From Ghiorsea bivora (GTDB taxonomy: Bacteria > Pseudomonadota > Zetaproteobacteria > Mariprofundales > Mariprofundaceae): 64,000 nt of DNA. The translations under genes and the position numbers were made by a program. How positions within the stretch are numbered: the first letter of the stretch is position 1; every line of letters starts with the position of its first letter. The stretch is taken from contig NZ_JQLW01000011.1 in the NCBI RefSeq assembly GCF_000744415.1, positions 1-64,000 of the forward strand, written 5' to 3'. Of the stretch, positions 7,980 through 16,048 are shown piece after piece. The notes beneath the pieces were generated by a model, which was not told where the DNA came from, made no database searches, and saw only the letters and a program-made list of their open reading frames with translations.

Positions 7980-8651
7980 TTATCTGCTAACCTTATGTTT
8001 CTTGCTTCTCAGCCTAGCTTGCTCTTTGCGCCATGCTTCAATCTTGGCATGGTCACCACTTAACAATACGGGCGGCACCACTTTACCATCAAACACTTCA
8101 GGCCGCGTATAATGCGGCCAATCCACCATGCCCTCTTCTGTAAATGAATCCAACACCGCCGATTCAGGGCTACCCAACACACCGGGCAAAAGGCGAATCA
8201 TCGCATCTAACACACACATTGCCGCAGGCTCGCCACCTGACAACACATAGTCACCCAAGGATAATTCTTCATCCACATAATCAACAACGCGCTCATCAAA
8301 ACCTTCATAACGACCACATAATAAAGTAATGCTTTCTTTATCTATATACTCTAAGGCTTTGGCTTGATTAAATTTATTACCCGTAGGGGTAAGCATCACC
8401 ACATGTGTATTGGGCTGGCGCTTTCTTGCTTCCGCAATCGCAGCCACCACAGGCTCTACTTTCATCAGCATGCCAGGCCCACCACCGTAGGGTGAATCAT
8501 CCACATTTTTATGTTTACCCGTTGCAAAATCACGAATCTGAATACAGTCCACAGCCACAGCACCATCAGCAATGGCGCGTTTGGGAATCGAGCAGTTTAA
8601 AGGTGAATCAAAGAACTCGGGGAATAAGGTTAAGACCTGGGCGAAAAACAT
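7980..8651 (-). CDS. trmD: tRNA (guanine-37-N1)-methyltransferase TrmD
   Basis: TrmD methylates G37 next to the anticodon, using SAM, and prevents +1 frameshifting. The 223-aa protein shows the N-terminal VLTLFPEFFDSPL, the DDSPYGGGPGMLMK loop and the SAM-binding trefoil-knot segment LSLGDYVLSGGEPAA, all classic for the SPOUT-class TrmD. It is somewhat short at the C-terminus compared with the roughly 250-aa E. coli enzyme. Its ATG lies 22 nt inside the end of rimM, the same coupled arrangement seen in many proteobacteria. The usual next gene, rplS, is absent; pdxJ follows instead. Confidence 0.96.
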   Translation of the reverse strand: MFFAQVLTLFPEFFDSPLNCSIPKRAIADGAVAVDCIQIRDFATGKHKNVDDSPYGGGPGMLMKVEPVVAAIAEARKRQPNTHVVMLTPTGNKFNQAKALEYIDKESITLLCGRYEGFDERVVDYVDEELSLGDYVLSGGEPAAMCVLDAMIRLLPGVLGSPESAVLDSFTEEGMVDWPHYTRPEVFDGKVVPPVLLSGDHAKIEAWRKEQARLRSKKHKVSR

Positions 8652-9160
8652 GCGTCCATTCCGTCTAACAATTCAACTTGAATTTTTCGTGCATCCAAAT
8701 CTACTTCCACAATCACATCTTCAATAAATGGCAGCAGCCATTCACCCGATTCATCCATATCTTCTGTGGTTTTAATTTCCAGATTATCTTGAGCGCCGTA
8801 TTCATGCAAAGCCGACACTTCACCCAGCTTGTTACCATGCTGGTCAACCACTGTGCAACCCATTAAATCCTGCCAAAGGTATTCATCTTCATCGACTTCC
8901 ACCTCATCTTCAGGCACAAAAATCTTCAAACCTTTCAGGTCTTCTGCCTGCTCAATACTTTCTATACCTTCAAGCTTAGCAAGAATACGTTTTTTGTGTT
9001 GATGACAGTCAGCCACTGTATATACTTCAACACTGGATTCATCTTTGCCTATGTACCAACGCAAATACCCGGCAACTGCATTGGCAGGCCGGGTATGCGA
9101 AAACACAATAAGCGAACCCTTCAACCCATGCGGGTTAAGAATGTCGCCAATGTATAACAA
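8630..9160 (-). CDS. rimM: Ribosome maturation factor RimM
   Basis: RimM binds ribosomal protein S19 and assists maturation of the 30S head. The 176-aa sequence shows the family N-terminus YIGDILNPHGLKG, an acidic linker, and the PRC-barrel half with the LMGCTVVD and GEWLLPFIEDVI segments. Translation appears to start at a TTG (9158-9160, complement) one base after the rpsP stop, so initiation is probably coupled to rpsP termination. No other start upstream of the conserved IGDI is available. It overlaps trmD by 22 nt. Confidence 0.93.
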   Translation of the reverse strand: MLYIGDILNPHGLKGSLIVFSHTRPANAVAGYLRWYIGKDESSVEVYTVADCHQHKKRILAKLEGIESIEQAEDLKGLKIFVPEDEVEVDEDEYLWQDLMGCTVVDQHGNKLGEVSALHEYGAQDNLEIKTTEDMDESGEWLLPFIEDVIVEVDLDARKIQVELLDGMDACFSPRS

Positions 9161-9161
9161 A

Positions 9162-9404
9162 CTAAGCTTTAGAAGATTGTTTGATTAGATATGCAACACG
9201 ATCAGATACTTGCGCACCTGTATCGGTCCACTTTTTGATAGCTTCCATATCCAATTCAATCACTTCTGGGTCTTTACAAGGGTCGAAGTAGCCCACTTTT
9301 TCAATGAACGCACCATCACGACGATTGCGTGAGTCCATCACGACTACTGCATAAAAAGGGCGCTTCTTGCGTCCACCACGTTGTAAGCGAATAACTGTTG
9401 CCAT
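9162..9404 (-). CDS. rpsP: 30S ribosomal protein S16
   Basis: Small-subunit ribosomal protein S16 (80 aa, normal size). It begins [21 protein letters not shown] and contains [19 protein letters not shown], both highly conserved. GGAGG lies eight bases before the ATG. It is the promoter-proximal gene of rpsP-rimM-trmD-pdxJ; the roughly 90-bp gap upstream must hold the operon promoter, though I see no consensus boxes I would defend. Confidence 0.97.
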   Translation of the reverse strand: MATVIRLQRGGRKKRPFYAVVVMDSRNRRDGAFIEKVGYFDPCKDPEVIELDMEAIKKWTDTGAQVSDRVAYLIKQSSKA

Positions 9405-9493
9405 TTAAATAAACCTCCAATAAGGATGGCGCACTTTAGCGTCAAGATTTATAATGTCATTAGCAAATTTACAATTCATATGCCTTGTTTGAC

Positions 9494-10246
9494 TCAAATG
9501 CCTTCCCCATCCAAAAACTTCTGAATTTTATCGTGTTCTTTTTTCATATCATCCGCTATATCTTTCTCTTGCTGCGGCTCTTTTACACTGCATTTTTCAG
9601 CATCTACTTGAATATTATCCACCCGCGCATTCACATCATCTACCATCTGTAACACGTGTTTAATCGCTTCTGCCACAGGGTTGGGCATCAAGTGATGATC
9701 AAGATTGATTTTACCATCTTCTAACATGGTATCCGTTTTACCCACCACAGAGCCTGGAATACCGACCACAGTGCTGTGTGCAGGCACATCTTTAAGCACC
9801 ACAGAGTTTGAACCCACCCTTGATTGCTCACCAATGGTAATAGGCCCTAAAATCTTAGCACCTGCACCAATCACCACACCTTTTTCTAAGGTAGGGTGTC
9901 GTTTTTCCGCAACCCATGTCGTACCACCCAAGGTCACACCATGATACAAGGTCACGTCTTCTTCAATTTCTGTAGTCTCACCAATCACAATACCCATACC
10001 GTGGTCAATAAAAAACCTACGCCCTATGGTAGCCCCTGGATGAATTTCAATACCTGTAAACCAGCGTGCAATATGCATAATAAACCGAGCCATCCAATGC
10101 AAACCCATGCGCCAAAAAGTGTTGGCTACGCGATAAAACCAAATAGCATGAAGCCCTGGGTAGCAAGTAAGCACTGTCCAAACAGAACATGCCGCTGGGT
10201 CACGCTCAAATGCTGTTTGAATGTCTTCCCTGATTCCTTTTATCAT
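9494..10246 (-). CDS. cysE: Serine O-acetyltransferase CysE
   Basis: CysE acetylates serine with acetyl-CoA to start cysteine synthesis. The N-terminal helical domain is followed by a left-handed beta-helix built from hexapeptide repeats, with the signature [22 protein letters not shown] and then GVTLGGT. The catalytic His/Asp pair is in this region. I chose the ATG at 10244-10246 (complement), with GAGG five bases upstream, giving 250 aa; the longer frame from 10360 adds 38 residues absent from the family and overlaps cmoA. The C-terminal tail (residues about 190-250) is long and acidic. cmoA lies 19 nt upstream. Confidence 0.95.
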   Translation of the reverse strand: MIKGIREDIQTAFERDPAACSVWTVLTCYPGLHAIWFYRVANTFWRMGLHWMARFIMHIARWFTGIEIHPGATIGRRFFIDHGMGIVIGETTEIEEDVTLYHGVTLGGTTWVAEKRHPTLEKGVVIGAGAKILGPITIGEQSRVGSNSVVLKDVPAHSTVVGIPGSVVGKTDTMLEDGKINLDHHLMPNPVAEAIKHVLQMVDDVNARVDNIQVDAEKCSVKEPQQEKDIADDMKKEHDKIQKFLDGEGI

Positions 10247-10265
10247 ATCCTCACCATACTTTCTT

Positions 10266-10997
10266 TTATTTTTCGGTCTTATACGCCAACATTGAAACAA
10301 AATTAAAACACTGAAACCATGTTTGCGACTTGCTAAAACCAGCAGCCTGCAAACGCGCATGATGCGCTGAAATAGACTCAGGTATCAACACATTTTCTAA
10401 AGATTGACGTTTTCTGCTCACTTCAAGCTCAGAATAACCTTGCGCTTTTTTAAATGATTCATGCAATGCAATATGTTTATCTTGCACAAATTCATCCGCA
10501 AAGCTCACCTTTTCCGATAAAATTAACACCCCACCCTGCCGCATACCTGCATAAATGCGTTGCAGCAAAGCTAAACGTTCCTCTTTGGCAATAAATTGTA
10601 GCGTAAAATTTAAAACAACCACTGAGGCGTCCTCAAACCTTACATTCTGAATATCATCATGTTGAAGCTTCACTGGCACAGGACTTGATGTAATATGACC
10701 TGCACATTTGTCCAACATAGCTTGCGAATTATCTACCCCTATAATTTGTGAGCCGCCAACCTTAACACCATGCGCCAAAGCAAGCGTAGATGCGCCCAAT
10801 GAACAACCCAAGTCATACAGTTTACTATTTTCTTGGGTATAAAGCCCTGCAATCACAGAAATCATTTGCAGGGTTAAGCCATAACCGGGCACTGACCGCT
10901 GAATCATATCCTCAAATACGCGTGATACATCAGCATCAAAAGCAAACGGCGCAGCGTCTTTTTGCGTAAATAAAATATCTTTCACATTTTCAACCAT
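10266..10997 (-). CDS. cmoA: Carboxy-S-adenosyl-L-methionine synthase CmoA
   Basis: CmoA converts SAM and prephenate into carboxy-SAM, the donor used by CmoB to make 5-oxyacetyl-uridine at tRNA wobble position 34. The 243-aa protein has the class I methyltransferase fold, with motif I as [12 protein letters not shown], the acidic [11 protein letters not shown] loop, and VVLNFTLQF as motif IV. The conserved SRKR and the C-terminal WFQCFNF are diagnostic for CmoA. No cmoB gene is in this window. It precedes cysE by 19 nt on the same strand. Confidence 0.93.
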   Translation of the reverse strand: MVENVKDILFTQKDAAPFAFDADVSRVFEDMIQRSVPGYGLTLQMISVIAGLYTQENSKLYDLGCSLGASTLALAHGVKVGGSQIIGVDNSQAMLDKCAGHITSSPVPVKLQHDDIQNVRFEDASVVVLNFTLQFIAKEERLALLQRIYAGMRQGGVLILSEKVSFADEFVQDKHIALHESFKKAQGYSELEVSRKRQSLENVLIPESISAHHARLQAAGFSKSQTWFQCFNFVSMLAYKTEK

Positions 10998-11055
10998 GCC
11001 CTACTCTAAAGTCTTGGTATAAAAAAAGGCAACCTATGTCGAATACTAGCCGTTC

Positions 11056-11222
11056 ACTAAAGGTGTTGATGTTTTGCGATAGACCTATATTTTATTCAAT
11101 AAAATCAACTGCTTAAAAGGAAAGCCACCCAACAAAATATTTTGTTAGGTGGCTTTTTAGTGTAACATATTGAAAACATTAGATATAGTGACTTATATTA
11201 ACTTGGTTTCAACACCTTTAGT
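11056..11222. repeat. 14-bp inverted repeats flanking a terminator hairpin
   Basis: ACTAAAGGTGTTGA at 11056-11069 is exactly inverted at 11209-11222 (TCAACACCTTTAGT). The roughly 140-bp interior contains only the terminator hairpin at 11121-11156. This fills the 274-bp gap between the outer-membrane-protein gene and cmoA. It may be a small non-autonomous repeat or a long stem. Confidence 0.55.
11121..11160 (-). terminator. Intrinsic terminator hairpin
   Basis: AAAGCCACC-C-AACAAAA / TTTTGTT-A-GGTGGCTTT forms a 16-bp stem with one mismatch at 11121-11156. It is flanked by T runs in both directions, so it can act either way. On the minus strand it lies downstream of the outer-membrane-protein gene. 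Confidence 0.75.
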
Positions 11223-11271
11223 TACCGCCTTGTGTCGAACAGATTGCGTTTTTTCTTTAGTTAACTGCTAC

Positions 11272-11796
11272 TTAAAAACGATAAGATAGACCTAATGAGC
11301 CAGAACCAACCAAATCTGTCGTTGCTGGGTAGTCTGTTTTTGAACGAATATTTAGTATATTCCAATCCAAGTTCACACTGTCCCAGTTATAACCAATACC
11401 AACACCAAGCGTTCCACCACTATAACTTTGAGAAACACCGCCCGTAGAACCATTCCAAGTATCACTAAAATACCCGAGTGAACCATAATAAGTAAAACCC
11501 AGCCCATTCGGGCCAAAACGTACATCAGCATCAAAACCTTTCATTTCACTATTTGAATCTACTGTCTCAACCAAAGTATAAATTGACCCACGTAACCCAA
11601 TAGAGTCCGTGATATCATAACCACCAATCAAAGCAATACCATCCCATTGGAAGGTATTGGTAGTAAACCCAGAAGTTGTTGCAATGCTTATCGACTTAGA
11701 TGCTAAACCAATAGTCCCTCGACCTTCCTCTGCCATCGCAGGTGTACTAAGCATACCCATAAGTAACACAAATGTAGCTAAAACAGATTTTTTCAT
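11272..11796 (-). CDS. Small outer-membrane beta-barrel protein (174 aa)
   Basis: The protein starts MKKSVLATFVLLMG and has a clear Sec signal peptide cleaved after TPAMA, about residue 22. The mature part alternates polar and hydrophobic residues, is rich in Gly/Ser/Tyr/aromatics, and ends in LGLSYRF; a C-terminal Phe is the recognition signal for BAM-dependent barrel insertion. The size suggests an 8-stranded barrel of the OmpA/OprF-like or YadA-like small type; the function is unknown. The ATG at 11794-11796 (complement) has GAGGGG upstream; a TTG two codons before is less likely. It stands alone, with its own terminator. Confidence 0.8.
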   Translation of the reverse strand: MKKSVLATFVLLMGMLSTPAMAEEGRGTIGLASKSISIATTSGFTTNTFQWDGIALIGGYDITDSIGLRGSIYTLVETVDSNSEMKGFDADVRFGPNGLGFTYYGSLGYFSDTWNGSTGGVSQSYSGGTLGVGIGYNWDSVNLDWNILNIRSKTDYPATTDLVGSGSLGLSYRF

Positions 11797-11926
11797 AAAC
11801 AAATCCCCTCTTCTTTATTTTGAACTTCGTATGATAAACAATAAGAAAAGTTGGTGCAAACCATTATCATCTTACTTTCCATTATTAAACTTGCTGGATA
11901 CACTATGTGTGTTAGAAATTCCCTAG

Positions 11927-12532
11927 ATGAAACCTATTCTTTATTCCTTTCGCCGTTGCCCTTATGCCATGCGGGCACGTTTCGCGCTGATATATGCAGG
12001 CATACAGCTTGAGCACCGAGAAATCGCACTCAAAAATAAACCCCAAGCCCTGTTAGATATTTCACCCAAAGCGACTGTACCTGTGTTACAACTGGGGTAT
12101 CATCAAATCATTGATGAAAGCTTGGATATTATGCTGTGGTCTTTGCAACAACATGACCCACAGGGCTGGCTAAAACATCAAGCAGAAGCATTAAGTTTGA
12201 TTAAAAACAATGACAATGTATTCAAACCATGGTTGGATAAATACAAATATGCAGACCGATTCCCAGAATTCCCACAAGACTTTTATCGTTCACAAGCCGA
12301 GTTATTCCTTCAGAAATTAGAAAAACAGTTGAGAGAGTTTACCTTTCTGTTTGCCGAGCACGCAACACTTGCAGATTTCGCTATTTTCCCCTTTGTTCGT
12401 CAATTTGCCTTTGTAGATAAAACATGGTTTGACATAGCACCCTACCCTAAACTTCAAATATGGTTAAACACTCACCTAGAAAGCCCTTTATTTGAGAAAG
12501 TGATGCAAAAACATCTTCTATGGCATCCGTAA
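11927..12532 (+). CDS. Glutathione S-transferase family protein
   Basis: A 201-aa soluble protein with an N-terminal thioredoxin-like domain, starting MKPILYSFRRCPYAMRARFAL. The CPYA motif is the glutaredoxin-2/omega-GST type of active site, where Cys rather than Ser or Tyr carries glutathione. KATVPVL supplies the conserved cis-Pro. The C-terminal half is the all-helical GST domain, including TLADFAIFPFVRQF. Likely a glutathione-dependent reductase or dehydroascorbate-like enzyme; the substrate cannot be read from sequence. It is a single gene, convergent with hisF (51-nt gap). Confidence 0.88.
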   Translation: MKPILYSFRRCPYAMRARFALIYAGIQLEHREIALKNKPQALLDISPKATVPVLQLGYHQIIDESLDIMLWSLQQHDPQGWLKHQAEALSLIKNNDNVFKPWLDKYKYADRFPEFPQDFYRSQAELFLQKLEKQLREFTFLFAEHATLADFAIFPFVRQFAFVDKTWFDIAPYPKLQIWLNTHLESPLFEKVMQKHLLWHP

Positions 12533-12583
12533 AACAAACATAACAACAATAGCTATAAATCTACCCAATAGCGTAGAGAAATA

Positions 12584-13354
12584 TTATAACTCCACTCTTT
12601 CTACACGTACGGGGATACCTTTATTGGCTAAATACGCTTTGGTTTCAGCAATGGTGAACTCACCAAAATGAAAAATAGATGCAGCGAGTACAGCATCGGC
12701 TTTACCATCAGTTAAACCTTCAGCCATATGTTCTAATGTACCTACACCACCTGATGCGACCACATTGGCAGACACAGCATCGGATACTGCGCGCGTAAGC
12801 GGAATATCATAACCTGCTTTGGTGCCATCAGCATCCATACTTGTAAGCAGAATCTCGCCAGCGCCATAGTCGGACATACGTTTTGCCCACTCTACGGCAT
12901 TGATGCCTGTGGGTTTACGCCCACCGTGGGTGAAACATTCCCAATGGTCATCGACTTTTTTGGCATCCACAGCCACCACAATCGTGGATGAACCAAACCT
13001 TTCTGCGGCTTCTTTGACCAGTTCAGGGTTAAAAATCGCAGCCGTGTTGATGGACACCTTATCCGCACCCGCATGCAGCAAGCCTTCAATATCTTTGAGC
13101 GCTTTCACACCTCCACCCACGGTAAGCGGCATAAATACATGTTCAGCCACTTCTGTCACCATATGATAAAGGGTATCACGGCTTTCATGGCTGGCGCGAA
13201 TATCCAAGAAGGTTAATTCATCTGCACCCTGTTCATCATATTTGATGGCAGCCTCCACAGGGTCACCCGCATCAATGATGTCCACAAATTGCACGCCTTT
13301 AACCACGCGACCGTGGGCAACGTCAAGACAAGGAATAATACGCTTGGATAACAT
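12584..13354 (-). CDS. hisF: Imidazole glycerol phosphate synthase, cyclase subunit HisF
   Basis: HisF uses ammonia supplied by HisH to turn PRFAR into imidazole-glycerol phosphate and AICAR, linking histidine and purine synthesis. The 256-aa TIM barrel starts [21 protein letters not shown], with the catalytic Asp in PCLD, and carries LTVGGGV and the [13 protein letters not shown] phosphate site. It starts immediately after the hisA stop with no gap, so the two are coupled. hisH is not next to it. Confidence 0.97.
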   Translation of the reverse strand: MLSKRIIPCLDVAHGRVVKGVQFVDIIDAGDPVEAAIKYDEQGADELTFLDIRASHESRDTLYHMVTEVAEHVFMPLTVGGGVKALKDIEGLLHAGADKVSINTAAIFNPELVKEAAERFGSSTIVVAVDAKKVDDHWECFTHGGRKPTGINAVEWAKRMSDYGAGEILLTSMDADGTKAGYDIPLTRAVSDAVSANVVASGGVGTLEHMAEGLTDGKADAVLAASIFHFGEFTIAETKAYLANKGIPVRVERVEL

Positions 13355-14098
13355 TTATAGAAGCTCCATCGCTTTTTTGAAATCAATGGTGTTTTCATAA
13401 ATCGCACGACCTGTAATCGCACCACAAATACCATCGTCCACATGTTTGGCGCAATTCAACACATCATCCATCTTAGCCACCCCGCCCGATACAATCACAG
13501 GAATTGAAATCGCTTTGGCAAGATTGGTTGTCTCTTCGATGTTTGGCCCTGTTAACATACCATCTCTGGCAATATCGGTATAAATAATAGCAGCCACACC
13601 ATCATCTTCAAATTGTTTGGCTAAATCCACAGCTTTCACATCGGTGACATCATCCCAACCATGCACAGCCACCATGCCCGATTTGGCATCAATACCCACA
13701 CACACTTGATTGGGAAATGCAGCGCATGCTTCTTTCACAATCTTAGGCTCTGCAATGGCAATCGAGCCAAGGATTACTCTATCAATACCAAGATTGAGCA
13801 TACCTTCAATCATACTTAAATCTCTTAGGCCACCACCCAACTGCACAGGGATATCCATCACATCACAAATCGCTTTAATGGCTTCACGATTGGCAGGCTT
13901 ACCTGCAAACGCACCATCCAAATCAACCACATGCAACCGCTTGGCACCCAAAGCTTGCCAGTGCGCCGCCATTTCACCTGCGTTGCTACCGTAAACCGTG
14001 GCATCTTCCATGCGCCCTTGTTTGAGGCGAACACACTGCCCTTCCTTTAAATCAATGGCTGGAATCAGCTCGAATGTAGTGTTTTGACTTGAAGACAT
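13355..14098 (-). CDS. hisA: HisA: ProFAR isomerase of histidine synthesis
   Basis: HisA catalyses the Amadori rearrangement of ProFAR to PRFAR, the substrate of HisF. The 247-aa barrel has FELIPAIDLKEGQCVRLKQG at the N-terminus with the catalytic Asp, the GGGLRDLSMIEGML half-barrel phosphate site, and TDIARDGMLTGPN with the second Asp. I take the ATG at 14096-14098 (complement), preceded by AAGGAAA; a longer open frame reaches 14191 but adds a tail absent from the family. It diverges from lipB across 79 bp. Confidence 0.97.
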   Translation of the reverse strand: MSSSQNTTFELIPAIDLKEGQCVRLKQGRMEDATVYGSNAGEMAAHWQALGAKRLHVVDLDGAFAGKPANREAIKAICDVMDIPVQLGGGLRDLSMIEGMLNLGIDRVILGSIAIAEPKIVKEACAAFPNQVCVGIDAKSGMVAVHGWDDVTDVKAVDLAKQFEDDGVAAIIYTDIARDGMLTGPNIEETTNLAKAISIPVIVSGGVAKMDDVLNCAKHVDDGICGAITGRAIYENTIDFKKAMELL

Positions 14099-14177
14099 GA
14101 TGGTTTCCTTATTCTGTTTCAATTGTATTTCTATTGTATTCCAATCGTAAAACTGTGAAAGTGCGCAGGATTCAGTC

Positions 14178-14819
14178 ATGCAAACTATCATTCGTCAATC
14201 AGAAAACCAAACGCTACCAACCTACCAATGGTTGGGCAGACGCGAATACTCGCAGTTCCTTCAAAAAATGCAGCAATATGTTGCAAACTTTGAGGTGGAT
14301 ACGGTGTGGTTTTGTGAACATGAGCATGTGTTCACCACGGGCAGACGTGGCATCAACAACAGCAAGGTTGATTTGGGTGCACCATTTGTAGCCACAGAAC
14401 GTGGCGGCGAAACAACTTACCACGGTTTGGGGCAATTGATGATGTATCCCATGATTGATTTAAAACAATATCATTTAAATGTGCGTGATTATGTTTATCT
14501 GCTTGAAGAGTCCGTGATTCAACTGCTACAAACTTATGACTTGGAAACCACACGGGACTGCGGCTTACCAGGTGTGTGGTTAAACAATGAGAAAATCGCC
14601 GCCTTAGGCATTCGCATCAGCAAAGGCATCGCATCGCATGGCATTGCCTTGAATGTACACCCTGATTTGGCTTGGTTTCGTAAAATTAATCCCTGCGGCA
14701 CATCACGCAAAGCAACATCTATGCAAACCCATGGTATCAAAGGTTTAAATTTAGAAACCATTAGTCATCAATGGTTTGATATTTTTATAGATTTACTTGC
14801 ACAAAAGAAAACTTCGTGA
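14178..14819 (+). CDS. lipB: Octanoyl-(acyl-carrier-protein) transferase LipB
   Basis: LipB moves an octanoyl group from ACP to lipoyl domains of 2-oxoacid dehydrogenases and GcvH. The 213-aa protein shows EHEHVFTTGRRG, the RGGETTYHGLGQL loop, and the C-terminal SHGIALNVHPDL with GTSRKATSM, including the catalytic Lys/Cys neighbourhood. AGGA lies seven bases before the ATG. The final codons (KKTS, stop) fall in an intergenic repeat of the CTTCGTG type that begins at 14811, so the natural C-terminus has been trimmed or extended by the repeat. No lipA is adjacent. Confidence 0.95.
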   Translation: MQTIIRQSENQTLPTYQWLGRREYSQFLQKMQQYVANFEVDTVWFCEHEHVFTTGRRGINNSKVDLGAPFVATERGGETTYHGLGQLMMYPMIDLKQYHLNVRDYVYLLEESVIQLLQTYDLETTRDCGLPGVWLNNEKIAALGIRISKGIASHGIALNVHPDLAWFRKINPCGTSRKATSMQTHGIKGLNLETISHQWFDIFIDLLAQKKTS

Positions 14820-14832
14820 GCTTCGTGGTGAA
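14811..14832. repeat. CTTCGTG(A/G) interspersed repeat, short copy
   Basis: ACTTCGTGAGCTTCGTGGTG spans the lipB stop codon and the lipB/hldE gap. The same theme (CTTCGCG-TACTTCGCGGTT when reversed) is found at 30151-30186. This is a family of short intergenic repeats seen widely in bacterial genomes. Confidence 0.5.
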
Positions 14833-15306
14833 TTATAAAGCTTTGATTCGCTCAATTAGTTTGGATGATGAATAACCATCTAAGAAAGGCACAACAATCA
14901 CTTCCCCTCCCGCATCACGCACTTCTTTCGCCCCCACAATATCATCCGCAGTATAATCGCCACCTTTTACCAACACATCGGGTAGCAATAAGGCAATTAG
15001 GTTTTGTGGGGTATCTTCTTCAAAGGCAACAACCGCATCAATAGACTTTAAACCCATCAACATGCTAGCTCTGTCTTTAAGCGGATTGATGGGGCGAGAG
15101 TTGCCTTTTAAGCGTGAAATTGAAGCATCGGCATTCAAACCCATAATCAGTTTATCACCCAAAGCTTTGGCATCATTTAAATATTGGATATGCCCAGGAT
15201 GCAGCAAGTCAAAACAACCATTGGTAAACACAACCTTCTGCCCCTGCTCTGCCCACTCAGCACGAAGCGCCTTGGCTTCTTCCCAACTGAGTAAGTTTTG
15301 ATTCAA
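14833..15306 (-). CDS. D-glycero-beta-D-manno-heptose 1-phosphate adenylyltransferase (stand-alone HldE C-domain)
   Basis: Activates heptose 1-phosphate with ATP to ADP-heptose, the donor for LPS inner core. It is a single-domain nucleotidyltransferase with [19 protein letters not shown] (HxGH motif) and the C-terminal [12 protein letters not shown] (SSSxLI motif). The kinase half of bifunctional HldE is absent, so the kinase must be encoded elsewhere. I propose the TTG at 15304-15306 (complement) as start because it overlaps the stop of the small upstream gene as TTGA, giving 157 aa, a normal size; an upstream TTG at 15363 lies inside that gene. Co-transcribed with gmhA. Confidence 0.9.
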   Translation of the reverse strand: MNQNLLSWEEAKALRAEWAEQGQKVVFTNGCFDLLHPGHIQYLNDAKALGDKLIMGLNADASISRLKGNSRPINPLKDRASMLMGLKSIDAVVAFEEDTPQNLIALLLPDVLVKGGDYTADDIVGAKEVRDAGGEVIVVPFLDGYSSSKLIERIKAL

Positions 15307-15431
15307 CTCATCACCCAAGCAATCGCAAAACAAATCGTGGCAATCAATATGTAAAACAACCAAGGTTTTTTCTTTTCTTGCTTATTCCAGTGATATATTT
15401 TTGTGTAATCTATTTCCTTATCATCGTTCAT
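15303..15431 (-). CDS. Small single-span membrane protein (42 aa) between gmhA and hldE
   Basis: The frame starts at ATG 15429-15431 (complement), whose bases overlap the gmhA stop as ATGA, and ends at a TGA that overlaps the TTG start of the adenylyltransferase. That double coupling is strong evidence for real translation. The peptide has a charged, lysine-rich front ([20 protein letters not shown]) and then one hydrophobic helix ([18 protein letters not shown]). Such a layout suggests an inner-membrane anchor with the N-terminus in the cytoplasm. No homologue comes to mind. It may couple expression of the two heptose enzymes or tether them at the membrane. Confidence 0.65.
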   Translation of the reverse strand: MNDDKEIDYTKIYHWNKQEKKKPWLFYILIATICFAIAWVMS

Positions 15432-16021
15432 AAGCTTCTCTTATTTTTTCCAAACATAGTTTCATCAATTAAAGTACATAAAATATGCAAACAAGTGATA
15501 TGCATTTCTTGCACTCTTGCAGTCGAGGGGTGATTAATATTTAAGTGTACGGTTGTACCTGAATGTTGACCTAACTTGCCACCATCTCGCCCTGTCAGAG
15601 CAATCACATGCATGCCCATACTGTTTGCTTGCGCTACAGCATTCAACACATTGGTCGAATCACCACTGGTTGAAATACCCAACAATACATCCCCTTCTCT
15701 GCCCAAAGCTTCCGTTTGCCTTGCATAAATAGCATCAAAAGCAAAATCATTGGAAATACTGGTAATCACCGATGCATCATTTACCATAGCAATCGCTGCC
15801 AATGCTGGTCTATTCATCTCAAAGCGGTTGACCAATTCAGCCACAAAATGTTGTGCGTCAGAGGCTGAACCACCATTACCACAAACCAATATTTTACCAC
15901 CCTTACGTAAGCAGTGCACCATGATCTCAGCTGCTTTTAATAAGTCATCATCCAGAAGACCGATATATTTCTTACGCAACTCAACACCTGCCACCAACGC
16001 TTCATGGATTAAATCTTTCAC
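15428..16021 (-). CDS. gmhA: Sedoheptulose 7-phosphate isomerase GmhA
   Basis: GmhA converts sedoheptulose 7-phosphate to D-glycero-D-manno-heptose 7-phosphate, the first step of LPS heptose supply. The 197-aa SIS-domain protein has ILVCGNGGSASDAQHF, VNDASVITSISNDF, LLGISTSGDSTNV and the C-terminal HITCLHILCTLID, all family hallmarks. The start is a GTG (16019-16021, complement) with only a weak ribosome site. It is the first gene of a coupled unit: gmhA, the 42-aa membrane protein, then the adenylyltransferase. Confidence 0.95.
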   Translation of the reverse strand: MKDLIHEALVAGVELRKKYIGLLDDDLLKAAEIMVHCLRKGGKILVCGNGGSASDAQHFVAELVNRFEMNRPALAAIAMVNDASVITSISNDFAFDAIYARQTEALGREGDVLLGISTSGDSTNVLNAVAQANSMGMHVIALTGRDGGKLGQHSGTTVHLNINHPSTARVQEMHITCLHILCTLIDETMFGKNKRSL

Positions 16022-16048
16022 TTAAATCACACTACCTTTTTTCAATTT

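Noticed and set aside
10247-10360. 38-codon N-terminal extension of CysE
   Set aside because: The extension is not CysE-like and overlaps cmoA; the ATG at 10246 has a good ribosome site.
14099-14191. 31-codon extension of HisA
   Set aside because: It overlaps the lipB promoter region and lipB start; the ATG at 14098 gives the family N-terminus.
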